This document shows, one piece after another, positions 45,423 through 54,252 of a stretch of DNA of 64,000 nucleotides. Position 1 is the first letter of the stretch; each line of letters starts with the position of its first letter. Source of the stretch: Mesorhizobium sp. WSM3860 (lineage in GTDB: Bacteria > Pseudomonadota > Alphaproteobacteria > Rhizobiales > Rhizobiaceae); assembly GCF_002294995.1 (NCBI RefSeq), contig NZ_NSGF01000005.1, positions 186,001-250,000 of the forward strand. Reading direction: 5' to 3'. Under the pieces are notes generated by a model. The model had not been told where the DNA came from. It saw only the letters and a list, made by a program, of their open reading frames with translations, and made no database searches. A program made the translations under genes and the position numbers.

Positions 45423-46385
45423 ATGACCGCCATTAGAGGCTTTGTCGGTGCCAGCCGGCGGCCCGGAATGCTCGGCGTCCATTCCATGGACAGCTTCAAC
45501 ATGGTCGTACCCAACCTGCAGCAGGCGAAGGATTTCTATGGCACCTTCGGCATGGACGTGCGCGAGGAAGGCAATTCGCTCGGGCTCTATACGTTCGGCC
45601 ACGCGCATCGGCGGGGAAGCCTTTCGGAGGGAGCGAGCAAGAAGCTCAGCTATCTCTCGTTCGGCGTCTTTGACGATGATTTCGAGGGATTTCGCAAGCA
45701 TGTCGAAGGGCAGGGCGTGAAATTGATCGATCCGCCGGCAGGGCTCGGCAGCAACGGGTTCTGGTTCCGCGACCACGATGGCGTCCTGGTCGAAATCCGG
45801 GTGGCCGAAAAGACGTCACCCAACAGCAAGTCCGAGACGAACAACCTGTCTGTTCCGGCCAATCAGCGCGGAGCCTCACTCAGATCGCAGGCCAGGACAG
45901 CAAGACCCCGCCGGCTTGCGCATCTGCTGATCTTCACGCGCGACGTGGACCAGGCGGTCATCTTCTATGCTCGAACCCTGGGCCTGCGTCTCTCGGACCG
46001 TTCCGGCGACGGCATCGCATTAATGCATGGGATCCATGGCAGCGATCATCATCTAATCGCCTTCGTCAAGTCGGACGGGCCTGGACTGCATCATTGCAGT
46101 TGGGACGTCGGCTCGATCGAGGAGATCGGCCTCGGTGCCATGCAAGTGGCTGACAAGGGATTTTCGAAAGGCTGGGGCCTCGGGCGCCATGTGCTCGGAT
46201 CAAACTTTTTCCATTATGTGCGCGACCCGTGGGGCAGCTATTCCGAGTATTCCTCGGACATCGACTACGTGTCAGCGGACCATGACTGGGATGCTGGAGA
46301 TCATGCTGCCGAGGACGCTTTCTACATCTGGGGCCCCACCCCACCCGATGACTTCACGGTGAACTACGAGAACTCAGCAAAGTAG
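45423..46385 (+). CDS. Two-domain VOC/extradiol ring-cleavage dioxygenase
   Basis: This 320-residue protein has two vicinal-oxygen-chelate modules, as in catechol 2,3-dioxygenase. In the C-terminal half the metal ligands are the His of RRLAHLLIF, the His of LHHCSWDV and the Glu of GSYSEYSSD, matching the 2-His-1-Glu Fe(II) site of extradiol dioxygenases. It should cleave a catecholic ring; the substrate is not readable. It follows the broken FAH gene, so the intact dioxygenase has probably lost its pathway partner. The start has a GGGGAGGAG site. Confidence 0.85.
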   Translation: MTAIRGFVGASRRPGMLGVHSMDSFNMVVPNLQQAKDFYGTFGMDVREEGNSLGLYTFGHAHRRGSLSEGASKKLSYLSFGVFDDDFEGFRKHVEGQGVKLIDPPAGLGSNGFWFRDHDGVLVEIRVAEKTSPNSKSETNNLSVPANQRGASLRSQARTARPRRLAHLLIFTRDVDQAVIFYARTLGLRLSDRSGDGIALMHGIHGSDHHLIAFVKSDGPGLHHCSWDVGSIEEIGLGAMQVADKGFSKGWGLGRHVLGSNFFHYVRDPWGSYSEYSSDIDYVSADHDWDAGDHAAEDAFYIWGPTPPDDFTVNYENSAK

Positions 46386-46878
46386 CGCAAGCGGGCAGAC
46401 GCGGGTCGTCAAACTATCTGGAATCGGTATCGCGCGCGGCGAACCCCCTTCGCCTCATGTGACCGGGCATCATGGCTCGACGACCTAATTGGCGACAGAA
46501 GGCTCGGCCCTAGGTAACGCTGCCGAAGCAAGTGGTGGAACTGTCGTGCGCAGCGACATCACCGATAGCGGTGACGCCCCGTCGAAGCGCTTTCCGGAAG
46601 GCTCGTCCACAAGCCGAACTTCCAGCGTTTCGATAGTTCGCTCGGGAGGCCGCGAAACTGGACTGCATATTGCGTGTCGGCAACGCCTGACCGCAGTGCA
46701 GAAAGCGTTGCCGATGGCAAATTGGTTGTTTTGGAGTGGGTCAAAGTGATCGAAGGCGGCTCTAGCGAGCAGGCGATCAATTACTGCTGCAGCTTGTGAA
46801 AAAATATATTAGAGGCCTAGAAAGTAAGCGCAAAAGCAATATAAAATTGGCAGAAGGTCGCTTTGCGGGGAGGGACGT
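46386..46878 (+). other. Gap before the CHAT/caspase-like operon
   Basis: A short plus-strand remnant (46571-46800) reads LVHKPNFQRFDSSLGRPRNW, then LVVLEWVKVIEGG to a stop. It has no start codon and looks like the tail of a lost gene. The last 80 bases are AT-rich (46797-46855) and would suit a promoter for the following operon. Confidence 0.35.
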
Positions 46879-48207
46879 ATGTCGTTGGTGCCAGCCGGAC
46901 CCTATGCTTTGCCTGGCGTCAAGATGCCGAGTTGGCTTGTTCGTTTCGACAAAGACGGCGAGTGCACGTCCCCAGGTACAGCCGCAGCGCTAATCGAGAA
47001 AATTCGCACGAGCGAGTATTCGAATGTGCTCTTCTACTCTCACGGGTGGAACACCGATTTTGGGGCGGCCGTCGATCAATACAGTCGCTTTCTTCGTGCC
47101 TTTGAAGCGGTAATTCAACAGCATCCATTGCCGGGGTTCTCACCGATTTTTGTCGGCGTAACTTGGCCAAGCGCGTGGATGCCATCGACGCCCGGGCCGC
47201 AAATGGCTGCTGGAGATGTGGAGCACAAATTGTCCGAAGCGGATATTTTCGAGAAGGTGCTCGCTGAGATCGCGGCCGATATATCCAACGAAAATCGCAC
47301 CGACTTCTACGAGCTAATCGATACCGGGATGCTCGCGCGCGAGCAGGCATTAAAGCTGGCCCGCATGATGTCGTCCATAATATCGCGCCCGCCTGAGGAG
47401 GTCGACGGCGCCACCAGCGAACCGATACCCGAGGAGGGGATTCTCAAGTTAGTAGCCTTGATGCGGACCGCCGAAAAAGGATCCGGGAAGGAAGACATCG
47501 ACACTGATCACATCGATACAATTGGAGGTGGAGCCGGTCCTTTGGTCGCGGCCAGTGAGAGTTGGGATCCCCGAGATTTTGTTCGTCTAGCTTCGCTCTT
47601 TCAGATGAAAGATCGCGCCGGGCGAGTTGGGAGCCGCGGCGTGGCCGAACTGCTCCGGAACGTTTTGTCTGCCGCTCAGGGTGGCGTGCATGTGTTCGGG
47701 CATTCGTTTGGAGCGAAGGTCGTTTTGTCGGCCCTTTGTGCGCCAGAACCACTCCCGCGCCAACCAAGCTCGCTTTTGTTGCTGCAGCCGGCGATCTCGC
47801 ATCTGAGCTTTGCGGAGACCGTTCCGGGGCGAACAGGCTCAGGCGGCTACAGAACAGCATTGAGGTTAGTAAAATCGCCTGTTTTCACGACGTACAGCAG
47901 CATGGATTTCCCCCTCCACAACGTCTTCCATCTGGCGCTGCGAAGGCCCTCCGATCTTGGGGAGCTACAAGTCGGTGCTGCTGGTGAGCCACCCGGCCGT
48001 TACGCGGCTCTGGGTGGCTACGGTCCGCGAGGCGTAGAGGATCGAACTCAAATTGATCCCATCCCCGACGCCGGCGACGATTATCCTGCTTTGGCCGGCT
48101 ACAGGATTGTGGCGCTCGACGGCTCCGACAAGCGAATTACCTCCCATGGGGACGTAGCGAATTCCTACACTGCATGGGCGTTGTGCACTCAAATTGCGAG
48201 GGCCTGA
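46879..48207 (+). CDS. Alpha/beta hydrolase-like protein heading the CHAT operon
   Basis: This 442-residue cytoplasmic protein has an alpha/beta-hydrolase layout: LFYSHGWNTD near residue 55 (HG oxyanion region) and the nucleophile elbow GHSFG with S276. A late His (ITSHGDVANSY) could complete the triad. There is a ~120-residue helical insertion between strand and elbow. The ATG has a GGGGAGGG ribosome-binding site. It is followed after 2 bases by the next gene. Enzymes of this fold in defence or toxin operons act as lipases or esterases; here the substrate is unknown. There is no signal peptide. Confidence 0.7.
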   Translation: MSLVPAGPYALPGVKMPSWLVRFDKDGECTSPGTAAALIEKIRTSEYSNVLFYSHGWNTDFGAAVDQYSRFLRAFEAVIQQHPLPGFSPIFVGVTWPSAWMPSTPGPQMAAGDVEHKLSEADIFEKVLAEIAADISNENRTDFYELIDTGMLAREQALKLARMMSSIISRPPEEVDGATSEPIPEEGILKLVALMRTAEKGSGKEDIDTDHIDTIGGGAGPLVAASESWDPRDFVRLASLFQMKDRAGRVGSRGVAELLRNVLSAAQGGVHVFGHSFGAKVVLSALCAPEPLPRQPSSLLLLQPAISHLSFAETVPGRTGSGGYRTALRLVKSPVFTTYSSMDFPLHNVFHLALRRPSDLGELQVGAAGEPPGRYAALGGYGPRGVEDRTQIDPIPDAGDDYPALAGYRIVALDGSDKRITSHGDVANSYTAWALCTQIARA

Positions 48208-48209
48208 AC

Positions 48210-49604
48210 ATGGGCGAAGAGCTAAAACGCGAACATCAGCTCATGTCATTGCGAATGGAGCTATTAGCTTGGTCAGGCGACCCGTACATTTTGATAGACT
48301 TTGAAAGTGGCGGAAGTTCTAAAAAGAATTGGAAGCTCCCTGCGTCGATGCTCGGGATCACCCAAGAGGGAAGGTCGAGCTTGCCGCAAGGTCCGCACCT
48401 CCCGCGTGCGTTGGCGGATGAGATCGCAGCGACTGCCAATGAAAATGCACGTACTGGTTCATCCGAGCCACTTTGGCTCCATCTAATCAGACCGTACGGG
48501 CTTCTGGGAGCGGTGCCTTGGGAGAGGTTGCTCGGGGATGTGGTTAACCGCCCGATTCTGAGGTTGCCAGATTTCCTAGAGCGGTCGAAGGAAGACCCCG
48601 ATACCTTAGAGATCGCCGTTTGCTTTGATCCCTCCATCGAAGGTGATCATTTCGCCGACTTTAGGCGCGTACATGATGTGATTTGCAGTGCATTCGACGC
48701 ACCGAGAGCTCAGATTGTCGCTCACCTGTTTACGACACCCAAAATCGCTGAGCACTTTGGCACCTACCCGATCCCGCGGTTGAAAATCCATAGCTTGGGC
48801 GAGGAACGGATTGAAATTGAAAGTGGCTTGACCGGATTGCCGTCCTTCTCCCCATGGCTCGGCTGGATCGAGAGTGTTCTGCGCAATGAAGCTCTTGATG
48901 CTGTGCACTTCATTTGTCCCACCGAATCTTCCGATGAAAGATCCAATTTGCTTCTACGGGCATCCCCAGGAAGGGACGCAGCTCAATCATTGACCGCTGT
49001 TTATCCATCGGAGGTGGCTAGTTTCCTACAACGGACTGGCGCGTGGGCAGCGCTTTTTTCGCCGCCGCAAGGGTCAGGCTCCGAGGAGTCCTGCAGATAC
49101 TTTGCCGATAGTCTCGCCCAGATAAGGCCTGGACCAGTGCTTTATCACGAGTTCGATGATGATATTGAGCAGGTTCGCAATCGGCTGGACAAAGTCTATC
49201 AGTTTCTGTTTGCGTCGGATCCGTCGGAGGCCCCCCAACTTCATAAGGACTTTCTCTATTGCCAACCCGCTCTGGTTAGCGATTATGAAAACTGGGACTC
49301 GGGGCGCAACGAGGTCCCGCCACGCGCGTCAGTCACGCAGCGTGTGTGGGCCAGGCTTTCGCAGCAAAGCGATCTGATACCAGACTATCGTCTGTCAGAA
49401 GCGCCTGCGTGGACATCTGCAGCTCAGCGTTTCGTCGAGAAGGCTTCCTTAGACTCTTCTCGCTTCCTACGAAGCGCCCAAGGATCGTTTCTCGATGAGG
49501 CGGTAAGCAGTTCGGCGATGAGCGCCAACAATGTTGTGCAAAGCACGCTGAGCGACATCCAGAAAATTATCGATCAACATGTCCTGCCCTTGAAGGACGA
49601 CTAA
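48210..49604 (+). CDS. Degenerate CHAT-like protein
   Basis: This 464-residue protein has the start of a CHAT peptidase domain (LWLHLIRPYGLLGAVPWERL, like the 'PWE' motif of CHAT N-termini). The expected active-site blocks are altered: the His block reads AVHFICP (H233) without the usual HG, and the Cys block reads AALFSPPQ with no Cys. It is probably a non-catalytic homologue that regulates or scaffolds the active CHAT protein encoded next. The ATG at 48210 lies 2 bases past the hydrolase stop; a GTG/TTG-type upstream extension is not needed. No membrane segments are visible. Confidence 0.6.
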   Translation: MGEELKREHQLMSLRMELLAWSGDPYILIDFESGGSSKKNWKLPASMLGITQEGRSSLPQGPHLPRALADEIAATANENARTGSSEPLWLHLIRPYGLLGAVPWERLLGDVVNRPILRLPDFLERSKEDPDTLEIAVCFDPSIEGDHFADFRRVHDVICSAFDAPRAQIVAHLFTTPKIAEHFGTYPIPRLKIHSLGEERIEIESGLTGLPSFSPWLGWIESVLRNEALDAVHFICPTESSDERSNLLLRASPGRDAAQSLTAVYPSEVASFLQRTGAWAALFSPPQGSGSEESCRYFADSLAQIRPGPVLYHEFDDDIEQVRNRLDKVYQFLFASDPSEAPQLHKDFLYCQPALVSDYENWDSGRNEVPPRASVTQRVWARLSQQSDLIPDYRLSEAPAWTSAAQRFVEKASLDSSRFLRSAQGSFLDEAVSSSAMSANNVVQSTLSDIQKIIDQHVLPLKDD

Positions 49605-49606
49605 CG

Positions 49607-50962
49607 ATGGCGCCAGTCGTTATTGCTATTCAGCGCGATTCAAATGGTTCAGGGTTGGCTGCAAGGCTGTACCGCGCACCCGTCAATTATCTTGGCGGGA
49701 TGGATCCAAGCCTTTTGAATTTGCCTGATCCCATGCCCCAGTGTGACACCGGCGCAAACGTGACCGCTTACGGTCAAACATTATACGGTGCTCTGGCCAA
49801 CCACCAAGCGATAGGCAGTGAAATCCACCGCCTGTCGATGATGAATGTGGCTGAAGCGGACGCTTTGCAGTTTCGTATTGAGACGCCGCTTGCTGAGCGC
49901 GTGCGTTGGGAAACTCTGTGTCGACCGCAAAGCCAATTTCTTGCCGTAGCTCCAGGCTGTCGCATCACTCGGCTGGTTTCACACATCTCTGAGGGATGTA
50001 TCGGTGTGCGTACCTACATCCTTCCCTTGAAGGTAATGGCGTTTGTTTCTGCGGCAGGCATTGATCCACGTCCCGAACTGGACGAATTGATTGCACAAAT
50101 AGTCGCTGCGCGTGCAAAAAATCTGCCCGTAGAAGCTCAGATCTATCTGGGCGATCAAGACCTTTTGACCGAGATGCGGGCCAAGGCGGAGCCGGGCTTC
50201 AGGTTTGCGCCGATCCCGCTTTCCGCGGACGCCATGAAGGCCGAAATTAAGGTTCAAGAGTTCCAGTTCTTGCACCTCTTTTGCCATGGTGGCACGGCCT
50301 TGGGCGTGTCCACACTTGAGTTTGCGACAATCACGGACACCGCAAGTGGCGCTGATACCGGATCGGTGAGGTTGGTGGTCGACGAGTTAGTTGCCGCGCT
50401 CGAAGTTCAGAAATCTTCTTGGATGACTGTGCTCAATAGTTGCTCCGGCGCGCGTCCCGCACAGCATCTAAATTCCATGGCTTTCAAGATCGCCGAGCGC
50501 GGTTCACCCATCGCCATAGGTATGAACGATCCCATCGACGCCATAGATGCCACGCAATTCACCCGAACCTTCTACCGAGAGGTGCTAGATATCGTCGGGA
50601 AAGCCCTTTCTGATAGTGGTGGTGAAGTGGCTGAGATCGACGTGTCGCCCGCGATCGTCGCTGTTCGCCAACATTTTTACCAGATGTACCAAAACCAGCC
50701 GCCCGGGGCGTTTGGCCGTTGGTCGCTTCCGGTGTTTTATGAGAACCAGGTGCCGCTACAGGTTCGCTCCCTCCTCGATGCGGAGATGAAGGCACGGGTC
50801 GATACGGTTGCCGAGGCATTGCGCAATTTGCCGGCAAGTACCCCGAACGACGTCCGCGATCAGATACTAGCCATTTTGGAAAGGCCACCTGCTGTGCCTG
50901 TCGAGCTTCGGCCTGATCGGTTCGGTAGGTTTGGCAAGGCGGATGCAGGAGGGAATGGTTGA
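49607..50962 (+). CDS. CHAT-domain caspase-like protease, apparently active
   Basis: This 451-residue protein has a canonical CHAT C-terminal half: HLFCHGGTAL with catalytic H227, TVLNSCSGARP with catalytic C279, then SPIAIGMNDPIDAIDATQFT, the usual post-Cys block. CHAT proteases are caspase relatives, and in bacteria some act in anti-phage or cell-death pathways (e.g. TPR-CHAT/Craspase). The N-terminal ~190 residues may sense a signal or bind the neighbours. It starts 2 bases after the previous stop and ends overlapping the next start. Confidence 0.8.
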   Translation: MAPVVIAIQRDSNGSGLAARLYRAPVNYLGGMDPSLLNLPDPMPQCDTGANVTAYGQTLYGALANHQAIGSEIHRLSMMNVAEADALQFRIETPLAERVRWETLCRPQSQFLAVAPGCRITRLVSHISEGCIGVRTYILPLKVMAFVSAAGIDPRPELDELIAQIVAARAKNLPVEAQIYLGDQDLLTEMRAKAEPGFRFAPIPLSADAMKAEIKVQEFQFLHLFCHGGTALGVSTLEFATITDTASGADTGSVRLVVDELVAALEVQKSSWMTVLNSCSGARPAQHLNSMAFKIAERGSPIAIGMNDPIDAIDATQFTRTFYREVLDIVGKALSDSGGEVAEIDVSPAIVAVRQHFYQMYQNQPPGAFGRWSLPVFYENQVPLQVRSLLDAEMKARVDTVAEALRNLPASTPNDVRDQILAILERPPAVPVELRPDRFGRFGKADAGGNG

Positions 50963-52362
50963 ACGGGCCGATCGACAGGCCGGAGGCTCTTCGCACCAAC
51001 GCCTGGGATGGGGCAAAAGCTCTAACCCAACAACTTCCGCCAGTGTCGAAATGGGAGCTTAAGCCGCAGGCATTTCGAGCGGCTCAGTGGTTGGCGCCGC
51101 CTGAGCTGGACGAGCGTGAATGGAGAAACCCGGCCGTTGGGTGGGGCATAGTACTCCCGGATAACGATACAATGGGTGCTGTCGAGAAGGCGCGCGGCGA
51201 GGATCTGCCTGCGCCTTTGCGATCCCTGCTTCTCGAGCGCCCAGGCTCTCCAATTTTGCGCTTTCGCGCCGATCTAGGTGTTGGGCATCTTCGTCGCCAT
51301 TATGAGGACGGTTGCGTCCAGGATTTATCCGCGCAGGGCCTAACTCCGGGAATCGGTAAGGGGCGTGTACCGCGTTATCTTCTGATTTACGCCAGCCCGG
51401 TGCAGATCCCGTGGGCCGTCCAGTATGCGTTGAATATGTCCTGCTGCGTTGGGCGGCTCGATTTGGAAGGAGACGAGCTCGCAAACTATGTCGAAGCGCT
51501 CGTCCACGGGTTCGACGAAGTCGATGCCAGAGCACCGCTTGTTTGGAGCGTGGACCACGGTGCTCCGGACATTACTTGGCTGATGGCTAGAGCGATCGGT
51601 CGAAAGCTCTTCCACAGTTATGCCCTCGACAACGATCTGCAGCGGCGCATGTGGCTAGGGGGTGCGGATGCAACCTCGGCGCGTCTGACATTAGCAATCG
51701 ACGAACACAGGCCGGCCTTGATCGTCACGACTTGCCATGGCTTGACTGGACCTTTGAACGATCCAGACGGTCTGCGGGCTACGCTTGGCAGCCTAGTCGA
51801 TGTCGATCACATGCCGCTGACTTCGAAGGCGCTGGGACTAAACGCGGCGGCCGGGGCGATATGGTATGCTCACGCATGCTGCTCCGCCGGCTCTGACGCC
51901 GAGACGCGCTATGCGGGTCTACTTCCGGTTGGTGGCGACGTTGCGACGATGCTCACGGGCGTTGCCGCGGCTGCTGGAGCGACGATAGCTCCTTTGCCCC
52001 GCGCGCTACTCGGTAGAAAGCGACCGATCCGCGCATTCGTTGGCCACGTCGAGCCTACGTTTGATTGGACGCTGCGGGATCCTCAGAACGGGCAGGTGGT
52101 AACGCATGCGCTGGTCACTTGTCTCTGGAATGAAATCTACCGGAGCGGGATTCGAACACCCATCGGCTTGACGCTCTCCCGGATCTACCGCGAAGCGGGC
52201 TCATTCCTTGGAGGCTGGCGAACGGCGATTGAAAACGTCAACAAAGCGGTTCCGCATGCGCGGGACTGGGCGCTTTACTGCCAGTTGGTGGCGATGGATC
52301 GTCAAGCTTTGGTGATACTTGGTGATCCCACGGTCGCACTGCCGCCTTTTGTAGGCGCTTAG
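50959..52362 (+). CDS. Caspase/gingipain-like cysteine protease
   Basis: This 467-residue protein has a caspase-fold His-Cys pair: LIVTTCHGLTGPL (H260) and IWYAHACCSAGSD (C307/C308), resembling C25/C14-type peptidases more than CHAT. The start is a TTG at 50959 that overlaps the preceding TGA and has a strong AGGAGGG ribosome-binding site; no ATG or GTG fits better. A C-terminal helical part with LGDPTVALPPF is also seen at the end of gingipain-like domains. It is the last gene of the coupled four-gene operon. Two different caspase-type enzymes side by side suggest a proteolytic cascade, which is inference. Confidence 0.72.
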   Translation: MNGPIDRPEALRTNAWDGAKALTQQLPPVSKWELKPQAFRAAQWLAPPELDEREWRNPAVGWGIVLPDNDTMGAVEKARGEDLPAPLRSLLLERPGSPILRFRADLGVGHLRRHYEDGCVQDLSAQGLTPGIGKGRVPRYLLIYASPVQIPWAVQYALNMSCCVGRLDLEGDELANYVEALVHGFDEVDARAPLVWSVDHGAPDITWLMARAIGRKLFHSYALDNDLQRRMWLGGADATSARLTLAIDEHRPALIVTTCHGLTGPLNDPDGLRATLGSLVDVDHMPLTSKALGLNAAAGAIWYAHACCSAGSDAETRYAGLLPVGGDVATMLTGVAAAAGATIAPLPRALLGRKRPIRAFVGHVEPTFDWTLRDPQNGQVVTHALVTCLWNEIYRSGIRTPIGLTLSRIYREAGSFLGGWRTAIENVNKAVPHARDWALYCQLVAMDRQALVILGDPTVALPPFVGA

Positions 52363-52533
52363 TGACAGCGTAGATAAACAAAACAATGAAATGAATCAAT
52401 AGTTTATTTTGGAATTTTGTTACGGAAGTTTATTATTTTCTGGACGAAAGTGGTTCGTAAATTTTTATTGACGAAGTAGTAAAATTAGAGGAACCTAAGT
52501 TCCAAAAATGATCAGCCTCTGGGGGAGGGTGAC
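52363..52533 (+). promoter_or_regulatory. AT-rich promoter region with a GGAAC/GTTCC inverted repeat
   Basis: This 171-base gap is strikingly AT-rich compared with the flanking genes and probably holds the promoter of the following genes. A small inverted repeat, GGAAC-CTAA-GTTCC (52490-52503), lies about 30 bases before the next start and could be an operator. No clear -35/-10 pair with normal spacing could be fixed. Confidence 0.45.
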
Positions 52534-52965
52534 GTGAATCTTGTCTCAGTTTCGCAACAAGAAATCGAGAATCGCCTTATCGACTATTTTGCGGTTCATT
52601 TTGGCGATGACCCGTCAGTTTTAACTCCGGCCACTAACATTCCGAAAACATACAATATCGGCGCTTCGCCGTGGGCGGCGTTCGCGGATGCGCTGAGCAA
52701 ATTACCGTGGATGGTAAAACTTCATGTTCGCCTGGCCCAAAAGGAGATGGCGACCGTTCCTCAGATTCAGCAGCTGGCGAACCTGATCGTTCGCAAGTTG
52801 CAACATGTCGTGGCCGTGCCGACAATAGCGTCCGAGGTGTTGACCCTCGACAGCTTAATGAAGGCCCATGAATTCATGGAAGCCAAGGTGGCGCAGAAAA
52901 TTCGAGAGACCTCGCCTAAGAAAAAGCCAAGGCGCGCCAAGGCCAAGAAATCGGCAGAGACCTAA
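52534..52965 (+). CDS. Small helical protein of unknown function
   Basis: This 143-residue protein starts at a GTG with a GGGAGGG site. It has an N-terminal helical module (VSQQEIENRLIDYFAVHFGD, then a loop with LTPATNI, then IQQLANLIVRKLQ) that in outline recalls acyl-carrier-like or effector-associated helical domains, but lacks a DSL serine. The tail is Lys/Arg/Pro-rich (KKKPRRAKAKK). No family is recognised. It follows the caspase-like operon and could be its adaptor, but it has its own AT-rich promoter region. Confidence 0.6.
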   Translation: MNLVSVSQQEIENRLIDYFAVHFGDDPSVLTPATNIPKTYNIGASPWAAFADALSKLPWMVKLHVRLAQKEMATVPQIQQLANLIVRKLQHVVAVPTIASEVLTLDSLMKAHEFMEAKVAQKIRETSPKKKPRRAKAKKSAET

Positions 52966-52985
52966 AGGCGAGGTCGGGGGGTTCC

Positions 52986-54197
52986 ATGAAGAATCTATGC
53001 GCGGCGCTCTTCGCGGCTATCATGCTGTTTCCGGTAGTCGCAGTGGCAAAGCCTGTGGCTTGCAAATACACCGGCCCAGCTGGTGCGCCAGCCGATCAGA
53101 GTGAGTGGCATGTTTTTTTGCTGCACAAAAACAGCCCGGTTTTTCAGAACTACGACGTCGATTGTGACGGCAAGCTAAGTGCTGATGAAGTCGCAACTTA
53201 TGCCAGCGACGAGGACAGCAAAGTCGCATCGGCGCTGCATAGCGTGGAGAGGCATGCCGCCGAGGGCCATCCAATTCGCGTTACGCCCGACGGCGAGACA
53301 GTCCCTGTTGTGATCGGAAAAAATGATCCGGAAAAGGATCCTTGCGCTCCCGGCTGGAGGTATTTGCTGCGAGATAGCTTTGAGGATGTGTCCATCTTCA
53401 CGTGTCCGAAAGCTGCAAAGGATGCCAAGGGTGCACAGTTCGACTGGAGCCGCGACAAGGTATCGGACAACGACGTTTGGTCAGCGAAAGGCGTCGCCGC
53501 GCTTGGCTACAGCGTTGCCCTCGATCCGCCCAGCGATCCGTTCGCTCCTTATGTGGTGGGCTATGCGTTTGCCCCTTCTCTTTCGTTCAATCGAGTAGTC
53601 AACACGCTGGCAAGCCAGAAGTCCAAGAACGTCGACGTGCTGTCATTTGCCGCAACTAGTGAACTCGCGCTGGGAAACGTCTTTGGTGGTACCCAATACG
53701 TGCGGTTTAGGCCGGCGCTGAACACAACCTTCAACGGTGACCCTCGTTCCTGGTCGGCTACGGCGGAATGGCAGCCTTATTGGATCACCGACGGTATCTC
53801 AGTCAGCGTCCCGAACGGCCTGGGACCTTTCACTTGGGAACTGGATCCGATCGCTCGGCTCATTTACAGCGACAAGCTGGGAGACGTGTCATCGCCGATA
53901 TTCCAAGATGACGACAGCTCGCTTCGAGTTGGTGGTGTTCTTGCGCTAACGGTCAAACCAAAACAGAACGATTTGCTCGTTCCCAAATGGCTTCAGCCAG
54001 CGTCATTTTTTACGACTTATGAGTGGTTGGAGGACGTGGATTCGGGTCGCGACTATTCATTGCTAAGTTTGGGTCTGAATTTCAACTTGGACGAAGATGG
54101 TCACACGGCGTTGAAGCTCAGCTACTCCCGTGGCGATATCGAAGAGACTGGCCAATTCGTGAATCAAGCAAAAATCGGTCTCGCGGCGAAGTGGTGA
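52986..54197 (+). CDS. Predicted outer-membrane beta-barrel protein with an EF-hand
   Basis: This 403-residue protein has a signal peptide (MKNLCAALFAAIMLFPVVAVA) and an EF-hand-like calcium loop near residues 58-69 (DVDCDGKLSADE). The C-terminal ~250 residues show alternating strands (ATAEWQPYWITDGISVSV; SLLSLGLNFNLDEDGHTALK) and end in Trp, as barrel proteins do. The composition suggests insertion in the outer membrane. It lies 20 bases after the small helical gene and 55 bases before the nuclease gene. Exact function is unknown; a porin- or lipase-like barrel is possible. Confidence 0.6.
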   Translation: MKNLCAALFAAIMLFPVVAVAKPVACKYTGPAGAPADQSEWHVFLLHKNSPVFQNYDVDCDGKLSADEVATYASDEDSKVASALHSVERHAAEGHPIRVTPDGETVPVVIGKNDPEKDPCAPGWRYLLRDSFEDVSIFTCPKAAKDAKGAQFDWSRDKVSDNDVWSAKGVAALGYSVALDPPSDPFAPYVVGYAFAPSLSFNRVVNTLASQKSKNVDVLSFAATSELALGNVFGGTQYVRFRPALNTTFNGDPRSWSATAEWQPYWITDGISVSVPNGLGPFTWELDPIARLIYSDKLGDVSSPIFQDDDSSLRVGGVLALTVKPKQNDLLVPKWLQPASFFTTYEWLEDVDSGRDYSLLSLGLNFNLDEDGHTALKLSYSRGDIEETGQFVNQAKIGLAAKW

Positions 54198-54252
54198 GCT
54201 ATCGCCCACGAGTCTGCATCCTTTTTAAGGCGGCTGTCCCTGGGAGGCGAAT

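Noticed and set aside
52534..52965. Acyl-carrier protein
   Set aside because: The helix spacing is similar, but the DSL serine for phosphopantetheine is missing and the Lys-rich tail is unlike an ACP.
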